From the NCBI RefSeq assembly GCF_038069655.2, contig NZ_CP150951.2:3560001-3624000 (forward strand): 64,000 bases of DNA, in the 5' to 3' direction. A program made the translations under genes and the position numbers. The stretch is from Yoonia sp. BS5-3 (GTDB taxonomy: Bacteria; Pseudomonadota; Alphaproteobacteria; Rhodobacterales; Rhodobacteraceae). The notes under the pieces are model-generated. The model made no database searches. It saw only the letters and a list, made by a program, of their open reading frames with translations, and had not been told where the DNA came from. How positions within the stretch are numbered: position 1 is the stretch's first letter; each line of letters starts with the position of its first letter. Positions 1 to 8,354 of the stretch are shown in pieces.

Positions 1-861
1 TGCGGTAATCAGCAAAACACTTAAGATGATCAGATTGAAAAAACTGCGGGCCTGGGCGTCCTTCCATAGCGGTTTGACGGCCCCGGCAATCAATTGGACA
101 TAACGAACAAACGGGAGAGCGGCCATGAACATAAAAAAGACAGCCACATAGTGGATCGGGCCACTATATTGGCTGAAAGACGCATCAGAATTGGCCATAC
201 CGCCAGTTGAAACCGTCGTCATAGCATGCACAAACGCATCAAAAGCAGGCATGCCCAGGGCGGCATAGATCATGCCGCAACAGACCGTCAGAACCAGATA
301 AACCTGCGATATGCGGCTTGCGATCGTGCCGGCCCGGGGCAAAATCTTGCCCATTGTGTCAAAGGCCTCAGAGCGAAACATCTGCATACCACCAACTCGC
401 AACTCGGGCAGGAACACCATCGCGACAACAATAATCCCAATGCCGCCAAGCCATTGCAAAATGCCGCGCCAAAGTTTGATCCCGTCAGGAAGCATTTCGA
501 TCCCTGTAAATACCGTGGCGCCGGTGGTGGTTAGGCCTGACATCGCCTCGAAAAACGCATCGGTAAAGCTGGCTTGCGGCGCGCCGAAAATAAAGGGCAG
601 CGCACCAAAAATAGGCAGTGTCAGCCACACCAGTGAGGTCAGCAAAAAGGTCTGGCGCAATGTCAGCCCAGCGGTCACACCATTTGCGCAGGCAAGCGCC
701 GTCAGACCGCCGATCAACACCGTAATAACCGCGCTTTCAAAGAACACAGGCCAATGCCCATTGCCCGCCAGAACATCCGCGACAAGCGGGCCCAACATCG
801 TCAACCCGAGCGCGGCGACAAGCAGACCAATCACATATCCAACGGGGCGCAAATCAAGCAT
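1..861 (-). CDS. trkH: TrkH-type potassium uptake protein, partial (C-terminus beyond window)
   Basis: Integral-membrane subunit of a Trk/Ktr-type potassium uptake system. Read on the minus strand from the ATG at 861, the frame stays open for 287 codons to the window edge, so only the N-terminal half or so is present. The translation is strongly hydrophobic. It shows the repeated P-loop filter segments of the TrkH/TrkG/KtrB family: SGLTTTGATVFTG at residues 108-120 and TTVSTGGMA at 215-223, followed by further membrane segments. Family knowledge: the channel works with a cytoplasmic TrkA-type NAD-binding regulator, which is not in this window. The identification is firm at family level; TrkH versus TrkG/KtrB is not separable here. 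Confidence 0.93.
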   Translation of the reverse strand, partial: MLDLRPVGYVIGLLVAALGLTMLGPLVADVLAGNGHWPVFFESAVITVLIGGLTALACANGVTAGLTLRQTFLLTSLVWLTLPIFGALPFIFGAPQASFTDAFFEAMSGLTTTGATVFTGIEMLPDGIKLWRGILQWLGGIGIIVVAMVFLPELRVGGMQMFRSEAFDTMGKILPRAGTIASRISQVYLVLTVCCGMIYAALGMPAFDAFVHAMTTVSTGGMANSDASFSQYSGPIHYVAVFFMFMAALPFVRYVQLIAGAVKPLWKDAQARSFFNLIILSVLLITA

Positions 862-958
862 GGTGCAGCGTTGGCCTCTGGGATGCTAAGTGTCAAGAAC
901 AGGCGACGGAATTCGCGCGTAGATGCGTATAAGCGTTGCAACACCGCAGGAGGCATCC

Positions 959-1774
959 ATGTTAAAGCGTATCTTTTTTCTACCCTTGATCCTCGCACTT
1001 ATCGGGGCAGCTGCTGGCGCGCAAGAACGTCAGGAATTCGCCTACGGGGGCGATCCTTTGCAACGCCTTGACCTTTACCGCGCAGCCCAGAGCACCAACG
1101 CCCCGATCATCGTGATGCTGCATGGGGGCGCTTGGCGCGACGGTGACAAACGCGCGCGCGGCGTCTGGCAGAACAAGGCGGCATATTGGACTGCGCGCGG
1201 CTATTTGTTTGTGTCCGTGAATACCCGGCTGCTGCCAGATGCACATCCCACCCAGCAGGCCCAGGATTTGGCAGCAGCCATGGCCTTTATCCAGCAAAAT
1301 GCAGCACGTGTTGGCGGGAACCCCGATCAGATCATCTTGATGGGCCATTCGGCCGGGGCGCATGTTGCCGCGCTTTTGGCGACGCGCAATGACCTGCGCC
1401 GGGCTGCGGGGGTGCAGCCCTGGGCCGGGACGATTGTTTTGGATACAGCCGCACTTGATCTTGAGACCGTGATGAACGACGACCCGGCCCGGCTTTACCT
1501 GCAAGCCTTTGGGCGCGGGGCCGACTACTGGCGTGCGGCCTCTCCCTTGCGTCACATCAGCCGACAGGAAGGCCCCTTTTTGGTCGTTTGTTCGGCGCTG
1601 CGGGACGACGCGTGCCCGGCCGCTGAAAGCTTTGCACAGGCGGCCGCAGCCCAAAGGGTGGATGTGACCATCGCGCCGCAACCCCTGTCACATGCGCAAA
1701 TTAACCGCAGGCTAGGTCAATCCAGCAGCTACACCGCAACGGTGGACAATTGGATCACATCCGCGCTGCAATAG
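959..1774 (+). CDS. Secreted alpha/beta hydrolase (BD-FAE/esterase-lipase type)
   Basis: Predicted esterase of the alpha/beta-hydrolase fold, 271 residues. I start it at ATG 959 rather than further upstream, because AGGAGG at 948-953 is a strong ribosome-binding site and this start gives a clean signal peptide (residues 1-21, MLKRIFFLPLILALIGAAAG). HGGAW at 55-59 supplies the oxyanion hole. The nucleophile is S131 in GHSAGAH, and H245 near the C-terminus is the likely catalytic histidine. The pattern resembles kynurenine-formamidase-like and feruloyl-esterase-like hydrolases, but the substrate is unknown. The next gene starts 36 bases downstream on the same strand, so co-transcription is possible. 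Confidence 0.88.
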   Translation: MLKRIFFLPLILALIGAAAGAQERQEFAYGGDPLQRLDLYRAAQSTNAPIIVMLHGGAWRDGDKRARGVWQNKAAYWTARGYLFVSVNTRLLPDAHPTQQAQDLAAAMAFIQQNAARVGGNPDQIILMGHSAGAHVAALLATRNDLRRAAGVQPWAGTIVLDTAALDLETVMNDDPARLYLQAFGRGADYWRAASPLRHISRQEGPFLVVCSALRDDACPAAESFAQAAAAQRVDVTIAPQPLSHAQINRRLGQSSSYTATVDNWITSALQ

Positions 1775-1810
1775 CTTGAAACTGGACCGAGGCGGGATAA
1801 CTGGCCTCTC

Positions 1811-2974
1811 ATGTTTGAACCAAGTTACACCGCCGCCCTGCAACGACTGCAAAATTTCCTGCCCCACGCAGGACGTGATTATGCGGCAAGACGCAATTAT
1901 GATGACATCCGCGGGGTGTCGGGCCTGTCACCCTATCTGCGGCACCGGATCATCACAGAGGCTGATGTGCTCAAGGCCGTTTTAGGGCGTCATTCACCGC
2001 ATGCGGCAGAAAAGTTCATTCAAGAGGTCTATTGGCGGACCTATTGGAAGGGCTGGCTGGAAATGCGTCCTGGCATTTGGACAGCCTACAAGACCGAACG
2101 CGACGCCGCCCTAAACCGGATCCAAACCGAAGCCGGGCTGCGCCAACAATGGGAGGCCGCCTGCACCGGCACCACCGGGATCGCCTGTTTTGATCATTGG
2201 GCGCAAGAGCTGGCGGCGACAGGCTATCTGCATAATCACGCGCGGATGTGGTTCGCCTCGATCTGGATATTTACACTGCGACTGCCCTGGACGCTGGGGG
2301 CCGATTTCTTTCTGCGGCACCTTTTGGATGGGGATGCGGCCAGCAATACGCTTTCTTGGCGCTGGGTTGGCGGGCTACAGACCGTCGGCAAAACCTATCT
2401 CGCGCGCCCGGACAATATCGCGAAATACACCAATGGGCGGTTTCAACCGACAGGGCTGGCCAGTTTTGCCGCCCCGCTCGCTGGTATGCCCCATCCCAAA
2501 AAGGGCCCCCTGCCCGTCAGCGACGCGATTGACCCACGTGAACGCATCGGACTTTTGATAACCGAGGACGATCTGAGCCCAGGCTGGCTGCTTGATCAGT
2601 TCACGCCTGTTACAACCGCCTTTGTCCAAACCACGGATCGACGTAGCCCATTGCAGGTCGCACCGCAGGTCACCGATTTCGTGGCAAACGCCATGAAAAA
2701 CACCGGGCGACGCTATGCCAGCAGACTGGGACCAGTCAGCTATATCGCCGCCAATGGCATCGACCAATGGGTGGCCGAAAATGAGATAACGCAGATCGTC
2801 TCTGCTTATAGTCCGGTTGGTCCGACCCAAGACGCGCTAGAAAACATCTCGCAAAAACAGCTGATCCGCCCCTATGACAGCCAGGCATGGCCCTATGCAA
2901 CGCACGGATTTTTCAAGTTCAGAGAACGTATTCCAAAGCTGATCAGCCCGTTTGCCCCCCAAACGACCGCTTGA
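1811..2974 (+). CDS. Photolyase/cryptochrome FAD-binding-domain protein, apparently permuted
   Basis: 387 residues. Residues 5-225 match the all-helical FAD-binding half of photolyases and cryptochromes: SGLSPYLRHR, EVYWRTYW, GYLHNHARMWFAS, and LLDGDAASNTLSWRWVGG, which carries the conserved N-D/N-W flavin and nucleotide contacts. The usual N-terminal alpha/beta domain is missing. Instead, residues 240-380 follow the FAD domain and look alpha/beta: RIGLLITEDDL, then a helix, and WVAENEITQIVSAYSPVGP ending in GFFKFRERIP. That order resembles the photolyase N-terminal domain moved to the C-terminus. The shadow of a Shine-Dalgarno site is weak, so coupling to the upstream hydrolase is possible. 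Function (DNA repair or light sensing) is inferred only from the family. Confidence 0.82.
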   Translation: MFEPSYTAALQRLQNFLPHAGRDYAARRNYDDIRGVSGLSPYLRHRIITEADVLKAVLGRHSPHAAEKFIQEVYWRTYWKGWLEMRPGIWTAYKTERDAALNRIQTEAGLRQQWEAACTGTTGIACFDHWAQELAATGYLHNHARMWFASIWIFTLRLPWTLGADFFLRHLLDGDAASNTLSWRWVGGLQTVGKTYLARPDNIAKYTNGRFQPTGLASFAAPLAGMPHPKKGPLPVSDAIDPRERIGLLITEDDLSPGWLLDQFTPVTTAFVQTTDRRSPLQVAPQVTDFVANAMKNTGRRYASRLGPVSYIAANGIDQWVAENEITQIVSAYSPVGPTQDALENISQKQLIRPYDSQAWPYATHGFFKFRERIPKLISPFAPQTTA

Positions 2975-3045
2975 TGCAGATTGCAAAACAGCTGATGACA
3001 GCTTAATCTAAACCAATCAGTTCACCTGAACCGGAGAGGTCCGAT

Positions 3046-3510
3046 ATGCCCACAACACTCACCATCAACGGCACCGCCCAAACCGTCGATCTGCCCGATG
3101 ACGTACCCCTGCTTTGGGTTCTACGGGACGCGGTCGGGCTGACAGGCACCAAATTCGGTTGCGGCGTCGCCGCATGTGGGGCCTGCACCGTACATATTGA
3201 TGGCGAAGCGGTGCGGTCGTGCCAAGTCGCTTTGGCCGATGTCTGGGGCGAGGTGACAACAATTGAAGGCCTCGGTACACCCGACAACATGGCCACGATC
3301 CAACAGGCATGGGTGGATCATCAGGTCGCGCAATGCGGCTATTGCCAATCCGGTCAGATCATGAATGCGGCGGCCTTGCTGGCGCAAACGCCGCAGCCCA
3401 CGGATCAAGACATCGATGACGCGATGCAGGGGAACCTGTGCCGCTGTGGGACTTATCCGCGTATCCGGGCCGCGATCAAAGACGCCGCCCAACGCATTCA
3501 GGAGGCGTGA
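3046..3510 (+). CDS. [2Fe-2S] subunit of a xanthine-dehydrogenase-family molybdenum hydroxylase
   Basis: Small iron-sulfur subunit, 154 residues, that carries electrons from the molybdenum subunit encoded next. The N-terminal ferredoxin domain has C39, C44, C47 and C59 ([12 protein letters not shown]), and the C-terminal helical domain has C97, C100, C132 and C134 (CGYCQSGQ and CRCGTY), giving the expected two clusters. The size and the pairing with a two-domain large subunit that lacks a separate FAD subunit match the isoquinoline 1-oxidoreductase (IorA) type. GGAGAGG at 3032-3038 lies seven bases before the start. The stop is three bases before the next gene. Confidence 0.93.
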   Translation: MPTTLTINGTAQTVDLPDDVPLLWVLRDAVGLTGTKFGCGVAACGACTVHIDGEAVRSCQVALADVWGEVTTIEGLGTPDNMATIQQAWVDHQVAQCGYCQSGQIMNAAALLAQTPQPTDQDIDDAMQGNLCRCGTYPRIRAAIKDAAQRIQEA

Positions 3511-3513
3511 TCA

Positions 3514-5748
3514 ATGGCCAGCATCGGTAAAATCGCCCGCCGCACCTTCCTGATCGGGACCGCCGCCATCGCGGGCGGGGTCGCCTTTGGGGTCTATCAA
3601 GTGCGCAAAGACCCGCCCAACCCGCTGGTGGCGGGCGACGGCGAGGCGACTTTGAACCCCTATATCCTGGTCAACGCTGATGGGATCACGATCATCGCAC
3701 CGCGGGCCGAAATGGGCCAAGGGGTGCATACGACACTCGCCGCGCTAGCGGCCGAAGAAATGGATGTAGCCTGGGATGACATCACCGTCCTGCACGGCCC
3801 CCCGGCGCAAGCCTACTACAACCAAGCGCTCTTGGGCCTCGCCCTGCCTTTCCACCACTACGCCGACAGCGATTTCCAGCATAACCTGCGCAAAAACGTA
3901 GGGATGGTCGGCAAACTTCTGAACCTGCAAGTGACCGGCGGATCCACCTCCACCAAAGACGCATACGATCGAATGCGGCACGCCGGGGCCTCCGCCCGCG
4001 AGGCGCTGAAACTGGCCGCCGCCGACCAGCTTGGGCTCGATGCCAGCACGCTGACGACCGCAGATAGCAAAGTCATCGCCCCAGACGGCACCGAAATCGC
4101 CTACACGGCGCTGGCAGAGGCCGTCCGCGACATCAGCCCGCCCGATGTGGCACTACGCGCCAAATCCGAATGGAAATACCTCGGTAAATCCATGCCGCGC
4201 ACCGATATGGTTGGCAAATCCACAGGCACCGCCACCTACGCCACCGACACAAAACTGGACGGCATGAAATTCGCCACCGTGCGGATGAACCCACGGCGCA
4301 GCGGGATGGTGTCCTATGACGACAGCACCGCCAAAACCATGGCCGGGGTTGAGGCCATCATCGATCTGGGCGACGGGATTGGGGTCGTGGCCAGCAACAC
4401 ATGGCTCGCGATCCAAGCGGCAAATGCAGTGGACATCGAATGGGAACAGGCAAGTTACCCCGCCGACACCGATGGTTTACTAGCAGCAACAAAAGCCGCT
4501 TTCGATCTGGACCCAAACTCCACCGCACGCGACGAAGGCGACGTGAACGACGCGGTCGAAGGTACTGAAGTCACAGCGGAATACGTGGTGCCTTACCTCG
4601 CGCACAGCACGATGGAGCCAATGACCGCCACCGCCATCTATCGCGGTGACAGCCTTGAGGTCTGGTCCGGCAACCAAGCCCCCGTCATCGTCCGCGAAAA
4701 ATGCGCCGAGGCCTGCGGGCTGGACCCCGAACAGGTCACCGTGCACACAACCCTCATGGGCGGCGGCTTCGGGCGACGCTCGGAATCCGATTTCTCTGTC
4801 CACGCCGCCAAAATCGCTGCGGCCATGCCAAACACGCCCATCCGCATGACGTGGAGCCGGGAAGAAGACATGCAGCACGACTTCTACCGCCCCGCAGCCA
4901 TCGGGCAGTTCCGGGGCGTTGTGGCCGACGGCAAAGCCGTGCTGCTTGACGGGAAGATCGCAGCACAGTCGGTCTCACATAGCGCCATGGCGCGCATGAC
5001 AGGACAAGTGCCCCCCGGCCCCGATCGGGGCCATGTGGAAGGGGCCGCCGACCAACCTTACGGCATCCCGAACTTCCGGATTAGCGGACATCTGGCAGAG
5101 CTGACCGTCCCGCTCGGCTTCTGGCGCTCGGTCGGGAATTCGCACAACGGGTTCTTCTTTGACACCTTCATCGATGAAATGGCCCATGCCGCAGGCGCAG
5201 ACCCGCTGCAATTCCGGCTGGATATGACCAAAGACGAACACGCGCCCTCTGCCGGGGTGATCGCGGCTGTTGGCGAGATGTCGAACTGGGGCAGTGACAA
5301 GCCCGCCAACATCGGACGCGGGATCGGGTTCACCTATTCCTTCGGCACACCTGTGGCCGAGGTTGTGGAAGTCGAAGACACCGGCAACGGGATCAAGATT
5401 AACAAATGCTGGATCGCCTGTGACATGGGGACGGCGCTGGACCCCAGCATCGTCGAGGCGCAGATGACATCGGGGGCGATCTACGGGTTCTCAGCGGCAA
5501 TGCAGGGCGAAATCACGTTCTATGACGGGGAAGCCGAACAATATAATTTCTATGATTACGACGCGATGCGGATGCATAACGTGCCGGCATTCGAGGTGCA
5601 GATCCTTGAGAACAATAATCACATGGGCGGTGCGGGCGAACCAGGCACACCGCCTTCGATGCCCGCGCTGGGGAATGCGCTGTTCGATCTGACGGGGGTC
5701 AGGGCGCGTGAACTGCCACTCATCAACACGTTTGATCTGATCCTTTAG
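3514..5748 (+). CDS. Molybdopterin-binding large subunit, isoquinoline 1-oxidoreductase (IorB)-like
   Basis: 744-residue catalytic subunit of a xanthine-dehydrogenase-family aldehyde/N-heterocycle hydroxylase. It starts with a twin-arginine signal (IARRTFLIG, arginines 9-10, then a hydrophobic stretch), so the holoenzyme is probably exported folded to the periplasm, with the small subunit carried along. Family motifs include the GGGFGRR segment near residue 412 and ATYATDTKLDGMKFA at the start of the binding domain. GAGEPGTPPSMPALGNAL near the C-terminus contains the active-site glutamate typical of the family. GGAGG at 3501-3505 precedes the start. No maturation factor (XdhC/CoxI) is adjacent in the window. 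The real substrate is unknown; it need not be isoquinoline. Confidence 0.9.
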   Translation: MASIGKIARRTFLIGTAAIAGGVAFGVYQVRKDPPNPLVAGDGEATLNPYILVNADGITIIAPRAEMGQGVHTTLAALAAEEMDVAWDDITVLHGPPAQAYYNQALLGLALPFHHYADSDFQHNLRKNVGMVGKLLNLQVTGGSTSTKDAYDRMRHAGASAREALKLAAADQLGLDASTLTTADSKVIAPDGTEIAYTALAEAVRDISPPDVALRAKSEWKYLGKSMPRTDMVGKSTGTATYATDTKLDGMKFATVRMNPRRSGMVSYDDSTAKTMAGVEAIIDLGDGIGVVASNTWLAIQAANAVDIEWEQASYPADTDGLLAATKAAFDLDPNSTARDEGDVNDAVEGTEVTAEYVVPYLAHSTMEPMTATAIYRGDSLEVWSGNQAPVIVREKCAEACGLDPEQVTVHTTLMGGGFGRRSESDFSVHAAKIAAAMPNTPIRMTWSREEDMQHDFYRPAAIGQFRGVVADGKAVLLDGKIAAQSVSHSAMARMTGQVPPGPDRGHVEGAADQPYGIPNFRISGHLAELTVPLGFWRSVGNSHNGFFFDTFIDEMAHAAGADPLQFRLDMTKDEHAPSAGVIAAVGEMSNWGSDKPANIGRGIGFTYSFGTPVAEVVEVEDTGNGIKINKCWIACDMGTALDPSIVEAQMTSGAIYGFSAAMQGEITFYDGEAEQYNFYDYDAMRMHNVPAFEVQILENNNHMGGAGEPGTPPSMPALGNALFDLTGVRARELPLINTFDLIL

Positions 5749-5803
5749 ACACGATAGGCGGGGCGCGCACCGGTTCGCCGGGCGCACCTCAAGCGGAGCC
5801 CCC

Positions 5804-6067
5804 ATGCCAAAGACCCCAAGCCCCTGTATCGATGTATGCAAGTTCAAACGCGAAGGGCATTGCATCGGCTGCTCGATGACAAAAACGCAGAAATCCTTGT
5901 TCAAAACACTGAAAAAAGACAGTCACCGGCAGGCTTTTGTGCAGATGCTGATCGCGCAGCAAGAAGTGATGGGGAAATACAAAGGCTGGCGGCTTGCCTA
6001 TAGTAAGAAATGCACAAAAAAAGGCGCCGAAGCGCCCTTTTCCTTACTCGATAAAACAAAACCTTAG
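5804..6067 (+). CDS. DUF1289 family small cysteine protein
   Basis: 87 residues with the DUF1289 signature SPCIDVCKFKREGHCIGC (C8, C12, C20, C23), a likely small metal or cluster site of unknown role. The family is usually about 60-70 residues. The last 15 or so residues here (after AYSKKC) are encoded by the intergenic hairpin described at 6014-6043, so the C-terminal tail is probably a by-product of reading through a terminator region. The stop codon overlaps the stop of dps on the other strand by three bases. It could be co-transcribed with the molybdenum hydroxylase genes, whose last stop is 55 bases upstream. Confidence 0.85.
   Translation: MPKTPSPCIDVCKFKREGHCIGCSMTKTQKSLFKTLKKDSHRQAFVQMLIAQQEVMGKYKGWRLAYSKKCTKKGAEAPFSLLDKTKP
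6014..6043. terminator. Bidirectional terminator inside the DUF1289 reading frame
   Basis: GGCGC (6023-6027), loop CGAA, GCGCC (6032-6036), flanked by A7 on the left and TTTT on the right, so each strand ends in a run of T after the stem. It lies between the convergent DUF1289 and dps genes. It sits within the last 18 codons of the former and about 20 bases beyond the stop of the latter. Confidence 0.75.
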
Positions 6068-6534
6068 GCCAAATGCGACCGCAGGAACCAAGCAAACTTT
6101 TCATGAGTTTGACCCCGTGCGATACACAAATCTTCGGTCAATGTGTCGCCATGTGATGCGGCCAGCGCGCCGGCACCCGCAAGGGTTTCAGCAAGCGTTT
6201 CCTGGGCATCAAGCATCATCTTGATCATCTCTTTATCAGAGGCGTGACCGTCATGTTCTGACACTTTCGAGCGCTTCAGCATCCCGGCCAACTGGCCTTC
6301 AGCATGCATGTCGATGGCGCGGATACGCTCGGCCAGATCGTCTTGGGCGACAAAGTGATCTTCATAGATTTTCTGGAACAGGTCATGCAAAGGGCCAAAG
6401 GCCATGCCTTTGACATTCCAGTGAAAATTCTGCGCAAGCATCGTCGTAACAGCCGTCTCAGCGACAGACTGATTGAGCGCCTCTGCGATTGCGGTCTTAG
6501 CGTCGGTATTTAGGGCTACTGCAGTCTGAGTCAT
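6064..6534 (-). CDS. dps: Dps-family DNA-binding ferritin-like protein
   Basis: Dodecameric mini-ferritin that oxidises and stores iron using hydrogen peroxide, and protects DNA in starved cells. 156 residues from the ATG at 6534; I prefer this to an upstream in-frame start because a GGAGA site precedes it and the extra 21 residues look non-conserved. NFHWNVKG and the following HDLFQKIYEDHFVAQDDLAERIR hold the shared inter-subunit ferroxidase ligands (H, D, E). A perfect Irr-type iron control element lies 93-109 bases upstream (6627-6643), pointing to iron-dependent expression. The C-terminus lacks an obvious lysine-rich DNA-binding tail. Confidence 0.93.
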   Translation of the reverse strand: MTQTAVALNTDAKTAIAEALNQSVAETAVTTMLAQNFHWNVKGMAFGPLHDLFQKIYEDHFVAQDDLAERIRAIDMHAEGQLAGMLKRSKVSEHDGHASDKEMIKMMLDAQETLAETLAGAGALAASHGDTLTEDLCIARGQTHEKFAWFLRSHLA

Positions 6535-6626
6535 CTCTCGTCTCCACTTGAATTGCGTAGGCTGGCTGGCTTCTCGCTGGCTTGCAAGAAGATACATAAC
6601 CCAGCTTTCGCAGGTTTCAAGAAGTT

Positions 6627-6643
6627 TTTAGAATTATTCTAAA
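6627..6643. promoter_or_regulatory. Irr box / iron control element (perfect 17-bp palindrome)
   Basis: TTTAGAA-TTA-TTCTAAA, matching exactly the iron control element TTTAGAANNNTTCTAAA known for Irr in alphaproteobacteria. It lies about 95 bases upstream of the dps start. It also spans the stop codon (6639-6641) of the gene upstream of dps. Irr binds such sites under low iron and usually represses storage genes, so repression of dps in iron shortage is the expected effect. This is inferred from the motif alone. Confidence 0.85.
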
Positions 6644-7067
6644 CTTGAGAGAATTGCTCGGAAATGCCCCTGATTAAGAAGGCGACAAGCCGTTGATGTT
6701 GCTTGGGCACGCGGGACCTTAAAAGGAAGGTAAAACTGTCGTCATCACCGGCATTTGCGGCTGTCAAAGCCCGCATCAGCCATGCTTCGTCAAATGAAAC
6801 TTCACGACTGCCGGGGCGGTAGAAAACAGGTTTATTGCTGATCGCCTCGCGCAGGCATTTGAGCAAAGCACGGGCATGGGCATCTTGCGCAACCTGTTGG
6901 CGATTCGACAAAAGCGCGCAAGCCTCGAACAAATCGGTCTGCGCAGCCACACGGCATTCAAGCGCGATCATGCGCAAAGCATTCAGGACATTTGACCAAT
7001 CATGGTCAAAATCCTCAACCTCTGGCGAGGCAGGTGCAATTGGCTCAAGCAGTGGAAGTGGCGTCAT
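6639..7067 (-). CDS. Conserved hypothetical protein, 142 residues
   Basis: Not recognised. The protein is predicted to be mainly helical and cytoplasmic, with no signal peptide or membrane segment. It is acidic near the N-terminus and holds a middle segment RPGSREVSFDEAWLMRALTA followed by LLRSRVPKQHQRLVAFLIRG. The last codons form half of the Irr palindrome that faces dps, so the end of this gene is constrained by that site. It lies upstream of dps on the same strand (gap about 105 bases) and could be part of the same transcript, but the Irr box suggests dps also has its own promoter. The 160 bases before its start hold a CTATA-AC-TATAG palindrome at 7125-7136 and nothing else I could recognise. 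Confidence 0.7.
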   Translation of the reverse strand: MTPLPLLEPIAPASPEVEDFDHDWSNVLNALRMIALECRVAAQTDLFEACALLSNRQQVAQDAHARALLKCLREAISNKPVFYRPGSREVSFDEAWLMRALTAANAGDDDSFTFLLRSRVPKQHQRLVAFLIRGISEQFSQV

Positions 7068-7228
7068 ACCGCGACCTTATCTTTCCCAAACAGCACGAGA
7101 ATCCCCCGCGCGCGTTATCCTGACTATAACTATAGGGATTGAATGGGGCGATTGAAAGGCGTCTTCGTCATGACCTCACGGGAAAGTTGGGGGCCGGTTG
7201 GGCACAAAACAACGTCACACTGCAAACC

Positions 7229-8224
7229 CTAGGTAAGCGGCTCAAGCAAGCATTTACCGTTTTTCTTTATTCTATCTGCCAGTTTGCGAACCATTCTGCC
7301 CTGTTTCGGAATTGGGCGCGCCGGATTGGCAGCATATCGTTCCCGGCAAATCTCGGGGAAGAGGCGTTGGATTTCTCTTCGCGCAGACGCGCTAACCGAC
7401 TTGAGCGCTTCCGGCCCCGTAAACAGGCTTTCGGTCGGAGCCCCATTTGAAAATACGATTTGATGATTTTCGAAAAGGAAATGCGTGTAGATGACAGCGC
7501 TGACATGACGCTCAACCCCGATACCATCGAGATCGAGCAATTTTTTCGCAGGCACCAATATCTCGGCTGTTCCAAACATCCTTTCGGCCACAATCGAACG
7601 AAGCAACATGCGATGTTGTGGAGAAACCCGCAGGTCACTTTCTGCTAGCCCCGGCCCCAACGCACCTGCCCTAATCCTGATTGGGCGTAACTGGGGATGG
7701 TTTGCGAGGTCTGCACCCCCCAAAATGCGTGACCCAATCCACCTGATAGGTTGAAAACCATGGTCCATCGTACGGACCAAATCACCCACGCGAAGTTCTT
7801 GAACCGCGACAGCCCTGCCATCCGTCAGAATGAGTGTGTCTTCGGCAAAGCAAACAAAGCTGGGAAGTTCATCATAATCACTTGGCGCAGCTGTAAACGA
7901 ACCAAGCGTTGGTCCAACAATAGTATCACCAGCAACAACAGTTCCAGACGTCACGAACATGTATTGTGTTCCTGAAAATTGGATCAGCGTAAATGTGACG
8001 CTGCTGCCGTTGACGGTTCCGTCATATGTTTCAAACACTTGGAAATTGTCTGAGTTCGCAAGCCCTGGAACACCGCTCACATCAAATTGCGACGTTCCAT
8101 TGCCATCGGGGTCCTCAAGTAATCCATCATCATCGGTGATCTCAACCGTAAAGCCAGCAACAACGCCGATGTCATTGCCGTTCAGAGGATCGTTATCCAA
8201 TTCAAAGATGACGATGGTAGCCAT
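7229..8224 (-). CDS. Hint-domain (Hedgehog/intein-like) protein
   Basis: 331 residues from the ATG at 8224, chosen because GGAGGTG precedes it and an upstream in-frame start adds an unlikely sequence. Residues 1-115 form an Asp/Gly-rich, beta-strand-type segment with no cysteine and no classical signal peptide. The Hint domain starts at C125 (CFAEDTLI, then VAVQELRVGDLVRTMDHG and PIRWIGSR) and ends near the C-terminus. Proteins of this layout are common and often multi-copy in Rhodobacteraceae, and are thought to be surface or secreted proteins, perhaps exported by type I secretion. Whether this one cleaves itself cannot be told; the canonical intein C-terminal His-Asn is not evident. The gene stands alone. 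Confidence 0.85.
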   Translation of the reverse strand: MATIVIFELDNDPLNGNDIGVVAGFTVEITDDDGLLEDPDGNGTSQFDVSGVPGLANSDNFQVFETYDGTVNGSSVTFTLIQFSGTQYMFVTSGTVVAGDTIVGPTLGSFTAAPSDYDELPSFVCFAEDTLILTDGRAVAVQELRVGDLVRTMDHGFQPIRWIGSRILGGADLANHPQLRPIRIRAGALGPGLAESDLRVSPQHRMLLRSIVAERMFGTAEILVPAKKLLDLDGIGVERHVSAVIYTHFLFENHQIVFSNGAPTESLFTGPEALKSVSASARREIQRLFPEICRERYAANPARPIPKQGRMVRKLADRIKKNGKCLLEPLT

Positions 8225-8354
8225 GATACGCGCCCACCTCCAATGCGATGCACAAAAGCATCGCAACACAGATGGACCTCTCCCAACATTTACGTGTGGA
8301 AAAGTATCGCATAGCAATTATAGATTGTAACCATGTCCCAATTAAGGTGATGGT

